Of a stretch of 64,000 nt of DNA, positions 11,300 through 22,959 are shown piece by piece. The notes under the pieces were generated by a model that was not told where the DNA came from, ran no database searches, and worked only from the letters and a program-made list of their open reading frames with translations. The DNA comes from Apoda limacodes (lineage: Eukaryota > Arthropoda > Insecta > Lepidoptera > Limacodidae). Each line of letters starts with the position of its first letter. Position 1 is the first letter of the stretch. The position numbers and the translations under genes are program-made. The DNA is taken from positions 3,316,001-3,380,000 of the forward strand of contig OX291562.1 in assembly GCA_946406115.1 (NCBI GenBank), written 5' to 3'.

Positions 11300-12504
11300 G
11301 TGAGTTGAATTTAATTTTTGTTTGTTTGTTTTTCTTGCGATTTTGTGTACGATTTGCGATTATATATAAAGTTCAAATGTCAAAGAATTAATTAATTTCT
11401 AAAACACATTATTATGATAGAATAACATTGTTATTTCTTTAAAACTTCTGTTCCGTGGATGCGACGTTAAAATTTAAGTGGCGAATGCGATAATTTATTG
11501 TTATTAACAATCATCATTATAATTATAACAATTGTATATTATAAATAATTACTAAACAATAATAATACTGAACAAAAAATAATTAAATAAGTTGTGAATC
11601 TGTGGCATGCCCATTAAGGTAGATCGTATCATTTACCTAAGTACATAAAATTGTTAATTGATGTTCTAACAATACTAAATAAGTGAGTTAATTAATAAGT
11701 AACTCAAAACAATAGTTCATAATAAGTGAACATCTCTGGTATTTAATACTAATTCATACAAAACAATTTTAAAAGTACCTTATATATATAGAATATTAAT
11801 ATTAAAAAAAAAATATTATATCATAAAATATTCATCAAAAATAAACAACTCGGCCAATTTTTTTATTTTATATATTCTACGGTATATAATTGCTTAGTAT
11901 GTAAATAAATAAAATTTTAACACAAAGAGAATATTAAATTAACTTTGAAAAACCACTACAAAGTAAAATTAAGCTCCTGAGGCAGATAGAACATTGAACA
12001 GTGTTTTCTATGCGTTTCAGTATAATCAATTTTCTTCAGTGGATAGATGCGGCATTCGACTTCAAGTCCAAAAAACACTTTCTAGTCGGATTAATAATTT
12101 TGTTAAATTTTTTTTTTTTTTTAAAGCATATTTTAATATATAATTTGACTAGTCTTGGACATTTCTTAACAACTTCTCGTTATCGGACGGTGTTGCAATT
12201 TCACAAGCACTATATGAATTCACGTATGCAATATAAGAAATATTTTATGTTAACGTAAGATCTTTAAGGAATTATATTATTTTTCAAGGTTTTTGACAAC
12301 CTTTCTCGGTTCCTCAAATACTATGTGCATTTAAGTACTTTGGGTCATGTTAACCCGTTAATTTCGTAAATGTGAGGTAATTGCCTAAAATTAGATTTAA
12401 AACTTATATAATTATCTAACATAGATTTTATCTTAATCGCTTTTGGCTTATTATTTGCATTACAGAACCAAAGACATTTTTTTATACTATCCAGTGTAAT
12501 GAGA
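11300..12504. other. No gene seen
   Basis: Very AT-rich. A plus-strand ORF at 12001-12258 rich in F, L and K looks fortuitous. Confidence 0.5.
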
Positions 12505-12665
12505 ACCTGTTAATGCTATATAGGTCCTCAAGAATAGCGTGATTAGATTTCTAAATGCTTCGGCAACACGTGGGTAATGAGAATGCCTCTAGTGTTAGAA
12601 CCATCTATGTACTATAATGCTCTACAGTCACTGTTCAACATCAGACGGACCGTATGCTTGTTGAA
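12505..12665 (+). mobile_element. LINE 3'-end fragment, diverged
   Basis: The order GATTTCTAAATGCTTCGGCAACACGTGGGTAATG..GTGTTAG..CAGACGGACCGTATGCTTGTTGAA matches the family tail (residues GFLK-RQR-A... and the untranslated end) seen at 18212-18389. Confidence 0.5.
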
Positions 12666-12689
12666 TAATGTGATTGAGAAATTTAGAAG

Positions 12690-12765
12690 AATAATCATTT
12701 GGTACACGCCGGTCTTGAACCTGCGCCCCTCAGGTTTCATTAATTTTGAGTTTACGTGAAAATGC
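12690..12765 (-). mobile_element. SINE family 1 head, minus strand
   Basis: GGTACACGCCGGTCTTGAACCTGCG is the inverse of the tRNA-derived head at 50230-50260 (GGTTCGAGTCCGGCGTGTACC). Confidence 0.5.
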
Positions 12766-12822
12766 AACTTAAAAAGCTTCTACCGTTTACTTCATATATT
12801 TGAAGTCAATTTCACGTTGTTA

Positions 12823-13100
12823 TAAATAAATAAATAAATAAATAAATAATCTTGGACATTACACACAGCGCCATCTGGCCCTAAAGTAAGCAAGCCTTGT
12901 GTTATGTGTACCAGACAACGGATACAAATACATAAATTTTACTTTTTTTTTGTAAATACATACATATCATACATAAATACACCCAGACTCAAGACAACCA
13001 CAAATGTTTATATTATGACATAAATGTTTGTCCAGTACGGGAATCGAACCCACACCCTCTGCACAGCAGCTGACCGCACTACCAACTAGGCTGCGAGGGA
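12823..13100 (-). mobile_element. tRNA-derived SINE (family 2), minus strand
   Basis: It starts with the antisense A-rich tail (AAATA)n, then CAGCGCCATCTGGCCC, a middle part with GACAACCACAAATG, and the head CCAGTACGGGAATCGAACCC..CCGCACTACCAACTAGGCTGCGAGG. The inverse B box is GGTTCGATTCC. The copy at 43121-43372 matches on the plus strand over the full length. Confidence 0.7.
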
Positions 13101-13309
13101 GGGGGAGTATAAGTTATTGGATCATGTTGCAATTTAATTTAAAAGAATATTTTTGTGATATTACCTTGGGTTTTTTTTTGTTTAAGTTATTACAAAGATC
13201 AGAACATTTAAATCTATTAACATATTAATAAATACTTATTAATTTACTTTTATTACTTTACACTTTTACCAAAAATTAATGTATTAATTAAACTTTAATA
13301 AAAATCTGG

Positions 13310-13780
13310 CCAAGTGCGAGTCCGGCTCTCGCACCGAGGGTTCCGGTCAAACTTATTGTATGTAGATAATTTTTCCATCATGAGATCAAATCTCACAGGT
13401 TTATTATGCCTTAATTATCAGTTTTTAGATTTTTTACCAGATTTATCATGAAACATCTTGCCTTTTGCCAAATTTCACGATTCTAGATCATCGGGAGGTA
13501 TCCTATAGATTTTGATTTATTTGTGTCACAATATCGATAAAAATTACACTATGTTGGGCATATTTGTGTCACAATATCGATAAAAATTACCCTATGTTGG
13601 GCATATTTGTGTCACAACTTCATTTTTCTACAACTTTAAGTGACCATAGACTTTAGTATATGATATGAATTTTCTAGTTGATACCTCCACGCGTTCTTCA
13701 GTAAAAGGGTCTTGACAGACAGACAGTCAAATTTTTCTTTAATGTGTTGTAACTACGAATATACTAATTTCATGTCAAAT
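13310..13780 (+). repeat. Dispersed 'AAGTGCGAGTCSGGCTC..GGGTTCC' repeat
   Basis: GGCCAAGTGCGAGTCCGGCT begins a family also seen at 32688 and 41946. Downstream text ATTTCA.GATTCTAG..CGGGAGGTA..CTATAGATTTTGATT and the later GACAGACAGACAG fit its interior. It includes a 43-bp direct repeat at 13520-13612. Confidence 0.5.
13520..13615 (+). repeat. 43-bp tandem duplication
   Basis: TTTGTGTCACAATATCGATA starts at 13520 and 13563, and TTTGTGTCAC again at 13606, so the period is 43. The two full units differ at one base. Confidence 0.8.
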
Positions 13781-14459
13781 TTCATGATTCTAGGACAACG
13801 AGAAGTACCCCATAGGTTTTGATTTATTTGTGAACGTCAAAATGTGCGACAAAAATGGCCGTATTTCCGCCGTAATTTTTTATTGCCTTGACTTAAATGC
13901 TTGATTTCTGTACAGATTTCAGACACCATAGAATTTGATGTTAATCCTGCGTGATATTTTTGTACACGTATATAAACTTAAAGGTCCCGCCAGACGTTGT
14001 CCTGCGTGAACGAGGGCTTGCTTGCTATTAGCGGATTCAGCAAAAGCTATCGATATGTATTGTCGATAAATAATCTTAAAAAAAATCGGTATAAAATAAA
14101 AATTATTCCTATAGCCAGAATGCAGCGCCACCTACAAGATTTAATGGTGAATCTAAGCCGTCTAGGGACCCATTAAAATACACACAAAAAAACTCGTCAA
14201 AAAATAAACAATAGATCCCGATTGCAGCGCCAACTAACGGGTCTAATTGTAAATCTAAAACATTCACTCAAACACTCATAAAAAAATCATCAAATCGTGT
14301 AGTTTAGGAGTTCAGTGACTTTTTCAGTAAATTCTTTTAATTATGTGTAAGTCTCGAGTGCTATTTAAATTGTTTCTGTTATCAATGGTGCCATGGAATG
14401 AATAAAATGTTACTTTCGAAATAATTTAACTTGTGACACGTAAATTTGTTTAAATGTGC

Positions 14460-14695
14460 TAAATTTGTTTATTTCGCCCTAAACTCGGTTATCGGTGTAG
14501 GATTTCAACGACTACTCCCCAATTATAGAAAAAAAAATCGATTCACACACACGATTTCAAGTAGCCTATGTCCTTGCCAGGGACTCAAATTATTTTCATG
14601 TCAAATTTCATCTTAATCGGTACAACGGTTACAGTACTAGACAGACAGACTGACAGACAGAGTTACTTTCGCATTTATAATATTGGTATTAAATT
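14460..14695 (+). mobile_element. Lep1-like Helitron fragment
   Basis: CTCGGTTATCGGTGTAGGAT, AGTAGCCTATGTCCTTGCCAGGG, TGTCAAATTTCATC, a GACAGACAGACTGACAGACAG run and CATTTATAATATTGGTAT, in the usual order of this family. Confidence 0.6.
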
Positions 14696-15069
14696 GTGTT
14701 GTAAACTGGCAAACGGTCTTCTTGTTTTATTTAGTCCCTGGTCTTTTTTTTAGCACTTACATCTATGAAATTGGTAAGTCACGACTTAGGTATAGGACAT
14801 AGAAAGGCACCTAATTTCAGATACACTGCGTCATAAGCAGTGTCGCGTTGCTGGGCTCACACCTAGGATTTCGCACAGGACTGAAGTGGTTACCGTAAAC
14901 GTGACGTCATACATACATATATCTCTGGAAATATAGGTAATATAATAATCTGAGGTGATAATCTAATACGAGATAGGATCAAACATATTTAATTTATTTT
15001 CCATCACACTTACTCGTAAACGGTGTCATTACGTGCCAAGACCCTAATTACTCCCACGGGCATTTTCTT

Positions 15070-15620
15070 TTTAGGGTTCCGTACCTGAAGGCTAATTAGG
15101 AACCCTATTACTAAGGCTCCGCTGCCCGTCCGTCCGTCCGTCCGTCCGTCTGTCACCAGGCTGTATCTCATGAACCGTGATAGTTAGACAGTTGAAATTT
15201 TCACAGAAGATGTATTAATATTGCCGCTATAACAACAAATAATAAAAAATAGAATAAAATAAATATTTAATGGAGCTTCCATACATCATTTTATAATAAT
15301 TAATTTTAATAATAATTATAATAATTTTTTTGCTCGATTTTGCTCTATACTGATATCGGCAACAGGTAGACGCTTCGCGCGTCCGGTTATAAATACCCGA
15401 ATAATTAATGAGATGCTTCATACGCCTAAACCCCGTAATGGGACCTTGCGCGTGCGAGGGGTTAAAATATGCACAGAATATTTAGTTATATAGTCTCTTT
15501 AAAAAACAATAATAAAATTGAAATAAAACAAATATTTTAGGGGGGCTCACATACAACAAACGTGATTTTTTTCCCATTTTTATAGATAATGGTACGGAAC
15601 CCTTCGTGCGTTTTTTTTTT
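15070..15620 (-). repeat. Dispersed 'GGGTTCCGTACC' repeat, minus strand, with CCGT microsatellite
   Basis: AGGGTTCCGTACC..CTAAGGCTCCGCTG, a (CCGT)n run (15125-15150), CAGGCTGTATCTCATGAACCGTGATAG, AATATTTAATGGAGCTTCCATACA, and at 15540-15605 GGGGGCTCACATACAACAAACGTGATTTTTT and GGTACGGAACCCTTCG. It is the inverse of the copy at 17990-18205. The block 15300-15480 may be a second, overlapping copy. Confidence 0.55.
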
Positions 15621-15734
15621 ATTCGTCAAAGAAAAACGCGCAGTTAAAGAACATTCAGGCGGTAATGTCACGCTTATTCTATCTTGTACGTATAAAAGCT
15701 GCCTGCTTAAATATATTTTGTATGTTTGTATATA

Positions 15735-15985
15735 TGTTTAAACTTCACCCAAAACTTTTCGAAAAATTCTGGAGATATATTCTGGCGGATGCCTTGGTTT
15801 CTCTACTTATTTTCCACCATATCGATTGGTGAGTTTATTTATTTATTCACCTTAGATTTATATGAATTTACTCGCAAATGTGATGAAAACCATTGTGTGA
15901 AACACGTGCGGTACGGACTTTTACAAACTCGAGTCATTAAAGCCTTCGGCCTACTAATTTAATTATTTTCTAACAACTTGTTTTC
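15735..15985 (+). repeat. Copy of the exon-flanking dispersed repeat
   Basis: CCCAAAACTTTTCG, GTGAGTTTATTTATTTATTCA, TTTACTCGCAAATGTGATGA, CGGTACGGACTTTTACAAACTCGAGTCATTAA and AATTATTTTCT follow the order of the copies at 36002-36321 (plus) and 37428-37729 (minus). Confidence 0.6.
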
Positions 15986-16845
15986 TTGGTTAAAGCACGG
16001 CCTGAAATAAAAGTAGAAGAAGCGAGTTCTCGACTACAATAACAATGATTAACTAATAATATATCATAATAAGAACTAAATGAATAGTAAGTGAATATAG
16101 CATTTAACAAATAAGTGGAAAAAACCGACACGTCGACTGAATATAATTATTTCTTGTGTTTTATAAAATGTATAGAGTTCTAAACATTTAAAGATAGATT
16201 CTAGAACTTTATGTATTGTATTGTTCAGACTTGACGTCTTGAAATATCACCTATTGTTATTCTTATGTAAAGTGTTTTATGACTGCACATTTTAATTAAA
16301 ACATATACAGTGTGTCTAAAAGTTAAATGCCGGGAATAAGTACGAAAGAAGCGTGAAAAAAAGGTGAGCCCATCCATGTATAACGTCTCGCGTCTTATCT
16401 CTAGAAATAGAAAGGAGAAAAAGAGATTCCGAAGCCGACAATTTTGCCTGTAACCAACTATGATCAGAATGCTGTGAATTCAAAATTATGGTTAAGCTTG
16501 ATTTTAATGCGTTGTCATATAACTTTGTCAAAGATGGAGGGGTTTCCACGTGGGGCGCGAACTAATTTAAATAGACAAAACCTGTACCATGTAAATATTT
16601 ATGTTTAGGTCATGTAATGTTACATTATATTTTATATATTATAAAAAAAAATCGAATAGGTATATTGGTATATTTACTGGCGGATTGTGATCCCCGAATA
16701 TCGGAGAGCCTAAAAACTTCCAACAAACTGTGGATGCATTCCCAGGAAAACATTCGTCATCTACACGGAGAGAACAACTTACAAAAAAATATAATTTTTT
16801 ACTAAAATATTTATAAACCCCAGGACAAAAGATATTCTGCTCTCC

Positions 16846-17722
16846 AAAATGATGACGTCATTATCAAATACTAGTCACTTAGTAATTTCAAGAGAGCAAC
16901 AGTAATATCTGAAGTGATGACGTCATTGGCAAATACTACTTACTTAGTAATTTTAAGTAAGCAACAGAAATATCCGAAATGATGACGTCATTGGCAAATA
17001 CAAGTTACTTAGTAATTTCAAGAGAGCAACAGTTATATTCGAAATGATGACGTCATTGGCAAATACTAGTTACTTAGTAATTTCAAAAGAGCAACAGAAA
17101 TATCCGAAATGATGACGTCATTGGCAAATACTAGTTACTTAGTAATTTTAAGAGGGCAAAAGTAATATCCAAAATGATGGCATCATTGGCAAATACTAGT
17201 TTTTTAGTAATTTCAAGAGAGCAACAGTAATATCCAAAATGATGACATCATTGGCAAATACTAGTTTTTTAGTAATTTCAAGAGAGCAACAGTAATATCC
17301 AAAATGATGACATCATTGGCAAATACTAGTTTTTTAGTAATTTCAAGAGAGCAACAGTAATATCCAAAATGATGACATCATTGGCAAATACTAGTTTATT
17401 AGTAATTTCAAGAGAGCAACAGTTATATCCAAAATGATGACATCATTGGCAAATACTAGTTTTTTAGTAATTTCAAGAGAGCAACAGTAATATCCAAAAT
17501 GATGACATCATTGGCAAATACTAGTTTTTTAGTAATTTCAAGAGAGCAACAGTAATATCCAAAATGATGATGTCATTGGCAAATACTAGTTACTTAGTAA
17601 TTTTAAGAGAGCAACAGTAATATCTGAAATAATGACGTAATTAGAAATGCCAGCTAATTTGTAATTTCAAGATAGCAAAAGAAATATACAAAATGATGAC
17701 GTCATAGGCAAATCCTAAATTT
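16846..17722 (+). repeat. 65-bp minisatellite, 14 units, each with a CRE-like palindrome
   Basis: GATGAYRTCA starts at 16851, 16916, 16981, 17046, 17111, 17176, 17241, 17306, 17371, 17436, 17501, 17566, 17631 and 17695, so the spacing is 65 (last 64). The unit continues GGCAAATACTAGTTACTTAG, TAATTTCAAGAGAGCAACAG and TAATATCC. Early units have TGACGTCA, units from 17176 on mainly TGACATCA, later units TGATGTCA or TGACGTAA. The inner units are the most alike, which fits local amplification. Confidence 0.95.
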
Positions 17723-17989
17723 TAGCAATTATTACTTAATATCTTAATAGATAGAAGGTCTCTGGTGATATTTTTTTTTTTAAGTACATTTATTAAAACC
17801 AGACAATCGAAAAGATATTACTATGGAGGGATTCATTTCTACCGAATTTGTAATTTACAAAATTCACACTTTGGGTAAAAATCGTTACTTGAAATTAAAA
17901 CAGCACTTAAATATTTGTTTTATTTGAATTTAATTATTTATTTTTTAAGTGAACATACAACTAAATATTCTGTGAATATTTCAAACGTC

Positions 17990-18205
17990 TCCTCCTGTTG
18001 CCGTTGTCAATATCGAGCAAAAACGAGCAAAAAATCACGTTTGTTGTATGGGAGCCCCTTAAATATTTATTTCATTCTATTTTCTAGTATTTGTTGATAT
18101 AGTAGAAATACATTATCTGTGAAAATTTCAACTGTCTAAATATCACGGTTCATGAGATACAGCCTGTTGACAGACGGACGGACAGACTGACAGCGGAGTC
18201 TTAGT
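17990..18205 (+). repeat. Dispersed 'GGGTTCCGTACC'-family repeat
   Basis: AAAAAATCACGTTTGTTGTATGGGAGCCCC, TAAATATTTATTTCATTCT, AAATTTCAACTGTCTAAATATCACGG-TTCATGAGATACAGCCTG, GACAGACGGACGGACAGACTGACAGCGGAGTCTTAGTAAT. This is the core of the family whose inverse is at 15070-15620. Confidence 0.6.
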
Positions 18206-18211
18206 AATAAA

Positions 18212-18389
18212 AACGCTTGGGTTGTGGAATGAACTCCCTGCCAAGATTTTCTCCAAGGACTACAGTATGGGGTTCTTCAAGTAAGGAGTTATTAGATTTC
18301 TGAAGGGTCGGCAACGCGCGAGTAACGGTGACTGCTTACCACTAGGCGGACCGTAAGCTTGTTTGCAACCTTAGTGGTATAAAAAAAAA
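18212..18389 (+). mobile_element. LINE 3'-end fragment (TTAGTGGTATAAAAA family)
   Basis: It encodes the last part of the ORF (GTTGTGGAATGAACTCCCTGCCAAG reads LWNELPAK) and then GGCGGACCGTAAGCTTGTTTGCAACC-TTAGTGGTATAAAAAAAAAC. The copy is 5'-truncated, as is typical for LINE insertions. Confidence 0.7.
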
Positions 18390-18572
18390 CAGTGTCCCAT
18401 TTTTTACCCATTGGGTACGAAACCTTAAAAATGACTAAACATTTTAGGAATATGTTTTTGAAATTCGTTGAAGCGATAAACAAAATGAAATGCCTAGGAA
18501 CCAATAAATGCATTTTTCATGTCATTTTAAGCAAAAACTCCGGACCTAGAAATTGCCTTTTTTTTCCTTTTT

Positions 18573-18672
18573 CATATACTACTAAGGTGGCAAACAAGCT
18601 TACAGTCCACCTGATGATAAGCGGTCACCGTAGCCTATGGACGCTTGCAACACCAGAGGTGTCACTCGATTA
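18573..18672 (-). mobile_element. LINE 3'-end fragment, minus strand
   Basis: ATACTACTAAGGTGGCAAACAAGC, TACAGTCCACCTGATGATAAGCGGTCACC and GCAACACCAGAGGTGTCACTC match the inverse of the family tail. Confidence 0.65.
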
Positions 18673-19077
18673 AACAAAGTCGGCTTTTCAGGTATAGTCT
18701 CATAATATATTCTACTCGTACTTCGTAATTCTCATAGAATCTTCAAAATTTTCATTAAAAATACTGCAATTTTTTTTCAATAACTTGCTTATGAGTTTTA
18801 ATTTAGACGCTTTGCTTCGATATACTTGTAAATTTAAAAGATCCGTATTGTTAACTTCGTTAATCAATTCGCAAAGACATCGCGTAATACACACACACTC
18901 AAAAGTATAGACGAAAAATTGAGACTCCCCCTTTTTTTTGGATGTCAAGTTGCGGAAGAAAGAAATTCTTCTTCTATTACACCTTCTCCTTACTCTATCA
19001 ATTTAGTTTCAATTACAGAGGAAGAGTAAGCAATGAATTTTATTACATAAGTTTGAATCTCATTTTAAATATATTTT

Positions 19078-19690
19078 TTATACCACTATGGTGACAAACA
19101 AGCTTGCGGCCCGTCTAATGGTAAGCGGTTACCGCAGCCTTGCAACACCTGGGGCATCACTCACGCATTGCCAACTTTTCATAAATCTAATAAATTATTT
19201 CTTGAAGAACCCCATACTGTAGCCCTAAGATAATACCTTGGCAGGGAGCTCATTCCACAACCTAAGCGTTCGCGGGAGGAAATTTCTCTGAAACCGCATT
19301 TGACCATTTAGTGACGTGACCATTTAGGTTTTAAGGTGTGAGAATGAATTCACTGCCATTGGCGAGCGGTGCGATGGTAGAAAGTAGCAGTGGGCATCAT
19401 TTCGCACAATTCCTCAGAACACATTCCATGGTACAAGCGGTAGAACACGCACAGGGAGGCAAAGTCTCTCCTCAGACTAAAGGGCTCGATACCGCAAGTG
19501 AGTTTGGAATCGTCGACAATTCTCACAGGCCGTCGTTGAACCGAGTCAAAAGGGCCAAGCTGGTATCCGGGCGCACCTGCCCAGAGATGGCAGCAGTACT
19601 CCATATAGGGGCGGACTTGTGACTTGTAAAGCAGCAACTTTTGCCCCGAGGTGAGGTATTTTCGTAATAGTAATGTTTTTCTAATATTTA
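19078..19690 (-). mobile_element. LINE 3' part with end of the RT ORF, minus strand
   Basis: On the minus strand the text reads [59 protein letters not shown] and FYHRTAR, the region after the RT core in this LINE, followed by the 3' UTR to ATTTTTTATACCAC. The 5' end is truncated and stops break the frame. The nearly complete sister copy is at 22960-24425. Confidence 0.75.
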
Positions 19691-19924
19691 ATAAAACCGA
19701 AATAAAAAACGAAAGATCATGTCTGTGAGCACAGACCATGTGATTCATTGACGGAAGCTACCCAATGATCACCGATTTCATCCGTGTAGATACTGATAAG
19801 TGAAATGAATCCACCAGACAGTGAACCGACATCAGACAGTTATTCAGATGCAGATGACTGCTTCCATTTATCTTTTATCTGTTTCTGAGTAGCGAAAAAC
19901 AAATTGGAGATTGACTCGTTTATC

Positions 19925-20015
19925 TAATAATAGAATCTCTCGCGGGTAGAAAACACTTACACGAAATGTAAGGTTCAAGTCCTGGCTCGAGGTTAATCTT
20001 TTGACTGCATCTTTG
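19925..20015 (+). mobile_element. tRNA-like SINE head (family 3), degraded
   Basis: CTTACACGAAATGTAAGGTTCAAGTCCTGGCTCGAGGTTAATCTTTTGACT matches the better-kept head at 40063-40140 (minus), including GGTTCAAGTCC and TTAATCTTTTGAC. Confidence 0.45.
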
Positions 20016-20109
20016 CTATGAAAGTATTTATTTATATTGATAGTAATAATAGGAAAGAGATTTGAAGAAATAGATATTTCGGTCTTTCGTACATGTGTTT
20101 ATCCTATTA

Positions 20110-20375
20110 TTCATTCTCACACCATAGAACTTAAATGGTCACGAACTGTGAGATTTTAATAATTTCATCCTTTGAACGTTGAATGAACTCTTTGCCGAGG
20201 TTTTCTTTGGTGGTCACGGTATGGCGCTCTTCAAGAGAAAAGTGATTAAATTATAGATTAGTCGGCAACGCGTGAGTAATGCCTCTGGAGTCTGTTGTTG
20301 GAAGTCTTGTCCATAATCTGCAGTGACCGCTTAATATCCGCGGACCATTACATTGTTGACATCACGACAGTAGTA
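20110..20375 (+). mobile_element. LINE 3'-end fragment, diverged
   Basis: TTGAATGAACTCTTTGCCGAGGTTTTCTTTGG, CGGCAACGCGTGAGTAATGCC and GCGGACCATTACATTGTTGACATC follow the tail of the same LINE family, ending near TATATATAAC. Confidence 0.6.
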
Positions 20376-20383
20376 TATATAAC

Positions 20384-20622
20384 GATCTAGCTTTTGCCCG
20401 CGGTACCAACCGCCCTAAATTCGGTTATCGGTGTAGGATTGCCACGGCAAATCCTCAACTACAGAAAAAAACCGACTCGTATTTGACGTTTTCAAGCAGC
20501 CTTTGTCCTTTCCCAGGATTCAAATTATCTCCATACCAAATATTTAAGGTTCAGCGGTTTAAGTGAGAAAAGGTAACAGACAGACAGAGTTACTTTCGCA
20601 TTTATAATATTAGTATGGATTT
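20384..20622 (+). mobile_element. Lep1-like Helitron fragment
   Basis: AGCTTTTGCCCGCGGTACCAACCGCCC, TTCGGTTATCGGTGTAGG, AGCAGCCTTTGTCCTTTCCCAGG, ACAGACAGACAGAGTTACTTTCGC, TTTATAATATTAGTATGGAT. It is nearly full-length for the short form. Confidence 0.7.
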
Positions 20623-20624
20623 AG

Positions 20625-21715
20625 AAGGAAAACTGTCAAGGCTAAGTAGGCTCTACAAGTTCACGAGTAATAGACGACCAATGTTTGTGTAAAGTAAATA
20701 TATGTTTATGAATAATGTTATATATGTTTATGAACCGAGTACAATTATAAATAAAATGAAATCATTACATGCTTAATAATAATAATCCCTAAATTAATAA
20801 AATTTTTACGTTGCAATAACGCAATGGAGTGGGCGGTACGTGGCGGTATATACGGCGCGCGGCGGTACTGGGTTTGAATTAAATCGGTCTACAGGTTTTT
20901 AAAATGTCCGCAATTATTCTTATTGAACGGAACCCTATCTTAAAACGTGTACGACTCGCCAAGCAAACGTAGTAAAGTAAAGATTTTTAGCATTTTTTAA
21001 ACTTTGTTTGAGTCTAATTCAAATAAAATTATAAGGCGTGTGCGACGTGCGTGTCGATCATTCTAAGTTTACACCTTTTCGTGTTAACAAGAAAAAAACA
21101 CTATTTGTACATATGTTCTGTGCTATAGCGCTAACCTTATTATTACCACCTGTTTTTTGTCGGTTAAATAAATACATATCTTTATATATATAATTCTACT
21201 GTACGTGTGTATGTCACTGTACTCCTCCTAAACGGCTGGACATACTATTGTATGCGTTTGGGTGTCGCACGAGTTCTGAACGAAATTCTGAGACATGGTC
21301 ATATATTCGAAGTCCAAATATGAAACGAATACATATAGTTAGCACAGTTTTATTCGAGTAACTCAAGTGGCTCCTGTAGGAATCCTACAGCGTTGATAAA
21401 AGTCGCGGTCAAAATTAAGTACATAAATGAATAATATTAAATGTTACTTCGAATAGAACCTTATTGATAGGGACCATTCATTTAATAAGTCACGTAAATT
21501 TCCTTTATTTCAGACCCCCTTCCCCCCTTGTCACTTTTCCAAGTTTTAGTATGAAAAAATAAATACAAAAACCCGACTGCAAAAACGTTAAAAACTAAGC
21601 AGAAATTAAAACATAGCAAATATTTAACTTGAGGCAGAATGAACTCATTTTAAGATGCCTAACTCCTATAGTACATAGAGCAACAGATTATTAAATACAG
21701 AATACTAAATATACA
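20625..21715. other. No gene seen
   Basis: Mixed non-coding sequence with a short GC-rich spot at 20820-20870 (GGGCGGTACGTGGCGGTATA). No ORF or known family supported. Confidence 0.5.
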
Positions 21716-22078
21716 ATAATATGCATATTTCAGCATTATTTGCTAGGAAATACTAAACATACATATTTTAACATGATATGTTGGTAAGTACTAAACATAC
21801 ATATTATAAGCATTATTTGTTGGTAAATACAAAACATACATATTTTAACATGATATATTGGTAAATCCTAAACATACATATTTTTATATGATATATTGGT
21901 AAATCCTAAACATACATATTTTACCATTATATGTTAGTAAATACTAAACATACATATTTTACCATTATATGTTAACAAATACTAAACATACATATTTTAC
22001 CATTATATGTTAACAAATAGTAAACATACATATTTTACCATTATATGTTAACAAATACTAAACATACACATTTTAGAC
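21715..22078 (+). repeat. 38-bp tandem repeat, about nine units
   Basis: AAACATACATATT recurs at 21755, 21793, 21832, 21870, 21908, 21946, 21984, 22022 and 22060, a period of 38. Later units share TACCATTATATGTTAACAAA. Very AT-rich, non-coding. Confidence 0.9.
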
Positions 22079-22387
22079 ATTCTTGTTTAAAACTTTAAAA
22101 AACTACACAGAAAAAAACGCCATTTTTGTAGCCACAAGTGAGAGTAGAATTATAATGAACACATTAAAGTAATAATCAAACAAACAGATACCTAAATTAA
22201 GTGTAATAAATTTATTTTCTTAAATTCGAGGTAGAAGCTACGAGTAGGTATTACTTTTCTTTCAGTGGTTTGAGTTTTAGTTCTAATGGGTAGGTACTAG
22301 TCCCTACTGATTTTTATTTTATTTATTTATTTATTAAGTACCAACCTTATATTTGTTTTTGAATATCATTTATTTGTATATATATAT

Positions 22388-22760
22388 AACTAGCTTTTCC
22401 CAACGGCTCTGCCCGCCCTGAACATGGTTATCGGCGTGGGATTCTTAAATCACTCCTTGATTATACGAAAGTTGTTATAGCAAGCTATAGCTGCAGCTAT
22501 CGTTCGTTTAAGTGGAATTAAGTCAAAACTACTCCTGCTATGTCCTTTCAAATTTCCGGGATAAAAAGTATGCTATGTCCTTGTTCGTGTCTTCAACTAC
22601 CACTGTGCAAAATCAACTGGATGCTCCGTTTCGGCGGTATTAAGTAACAAACATTGTAGTTATTCCTGTTGGAACTTTTGCATTTTCCGGAATAAAAAGT
22701 AGCCTATGTCCTATACCAGACTGTAATCTATCTCTGTGTCAAATTTTATCCATATTAGTC
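22388..22760 (+). mobile_element. Lep1-like Helitron copy
   Basis: AACTAGCTTTTCCCAACGGC-TCTGCCCGCCCTGAACATGG-TTATCGGCGTGGGATTC, then TTATACGAAAGTTG..AGCTATAGCTGCAGC, CTTTCAAATTTCCGGGATAA and a second GGAACTTTTGCATTTTCCGG block. The repeated inner block suggests partial duplication. Confidence 0.65.
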
Positions 22761-22764
22761 GTTT

Positions 22765-22905
22765 TATCCCTGTTTTCAGGCAATGATAAACTGAAAAATA
22801 TGACTCTTCCTGACATCTATTGGCTAGTAGAAATACTATTATTTTTACCGACACAGCAACACAAAAGCTACTTGACAATAGATGGCGTTGTTAAAAAAAC
22901 GATCA
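22765..22905 (-). repeat. Dispersed repeat, inverse of 4385-4690
   Basis: GTTTTCAGGCAATGATAAACTG, GACATCTATTGGCTAGTAG, CGACACAGCAACACAAAAGCTACTTGACAATAGATGGCGTTGTT are the inverse of the shared sections at 4405-4545 and 34250-34380. Confidence 0.6.
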
Positions 22906-22959
22906 AAGATCGGTCTCCAGATAAAGAAGTATTGATGACTTCCTACGCTTTAAGAATTT

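Noticed and set aside
12001..12258. 85-residue plus-strand ORF
   Set aside because: It is F/L/K-rich low-complexity translation of AT-rich DNA without any family feature.
16846..17722. CRISPR-like array
   Set aside because: Units are contiguous 65-bp tandem repeats with no unique spacers, in a eukaryotic setting.
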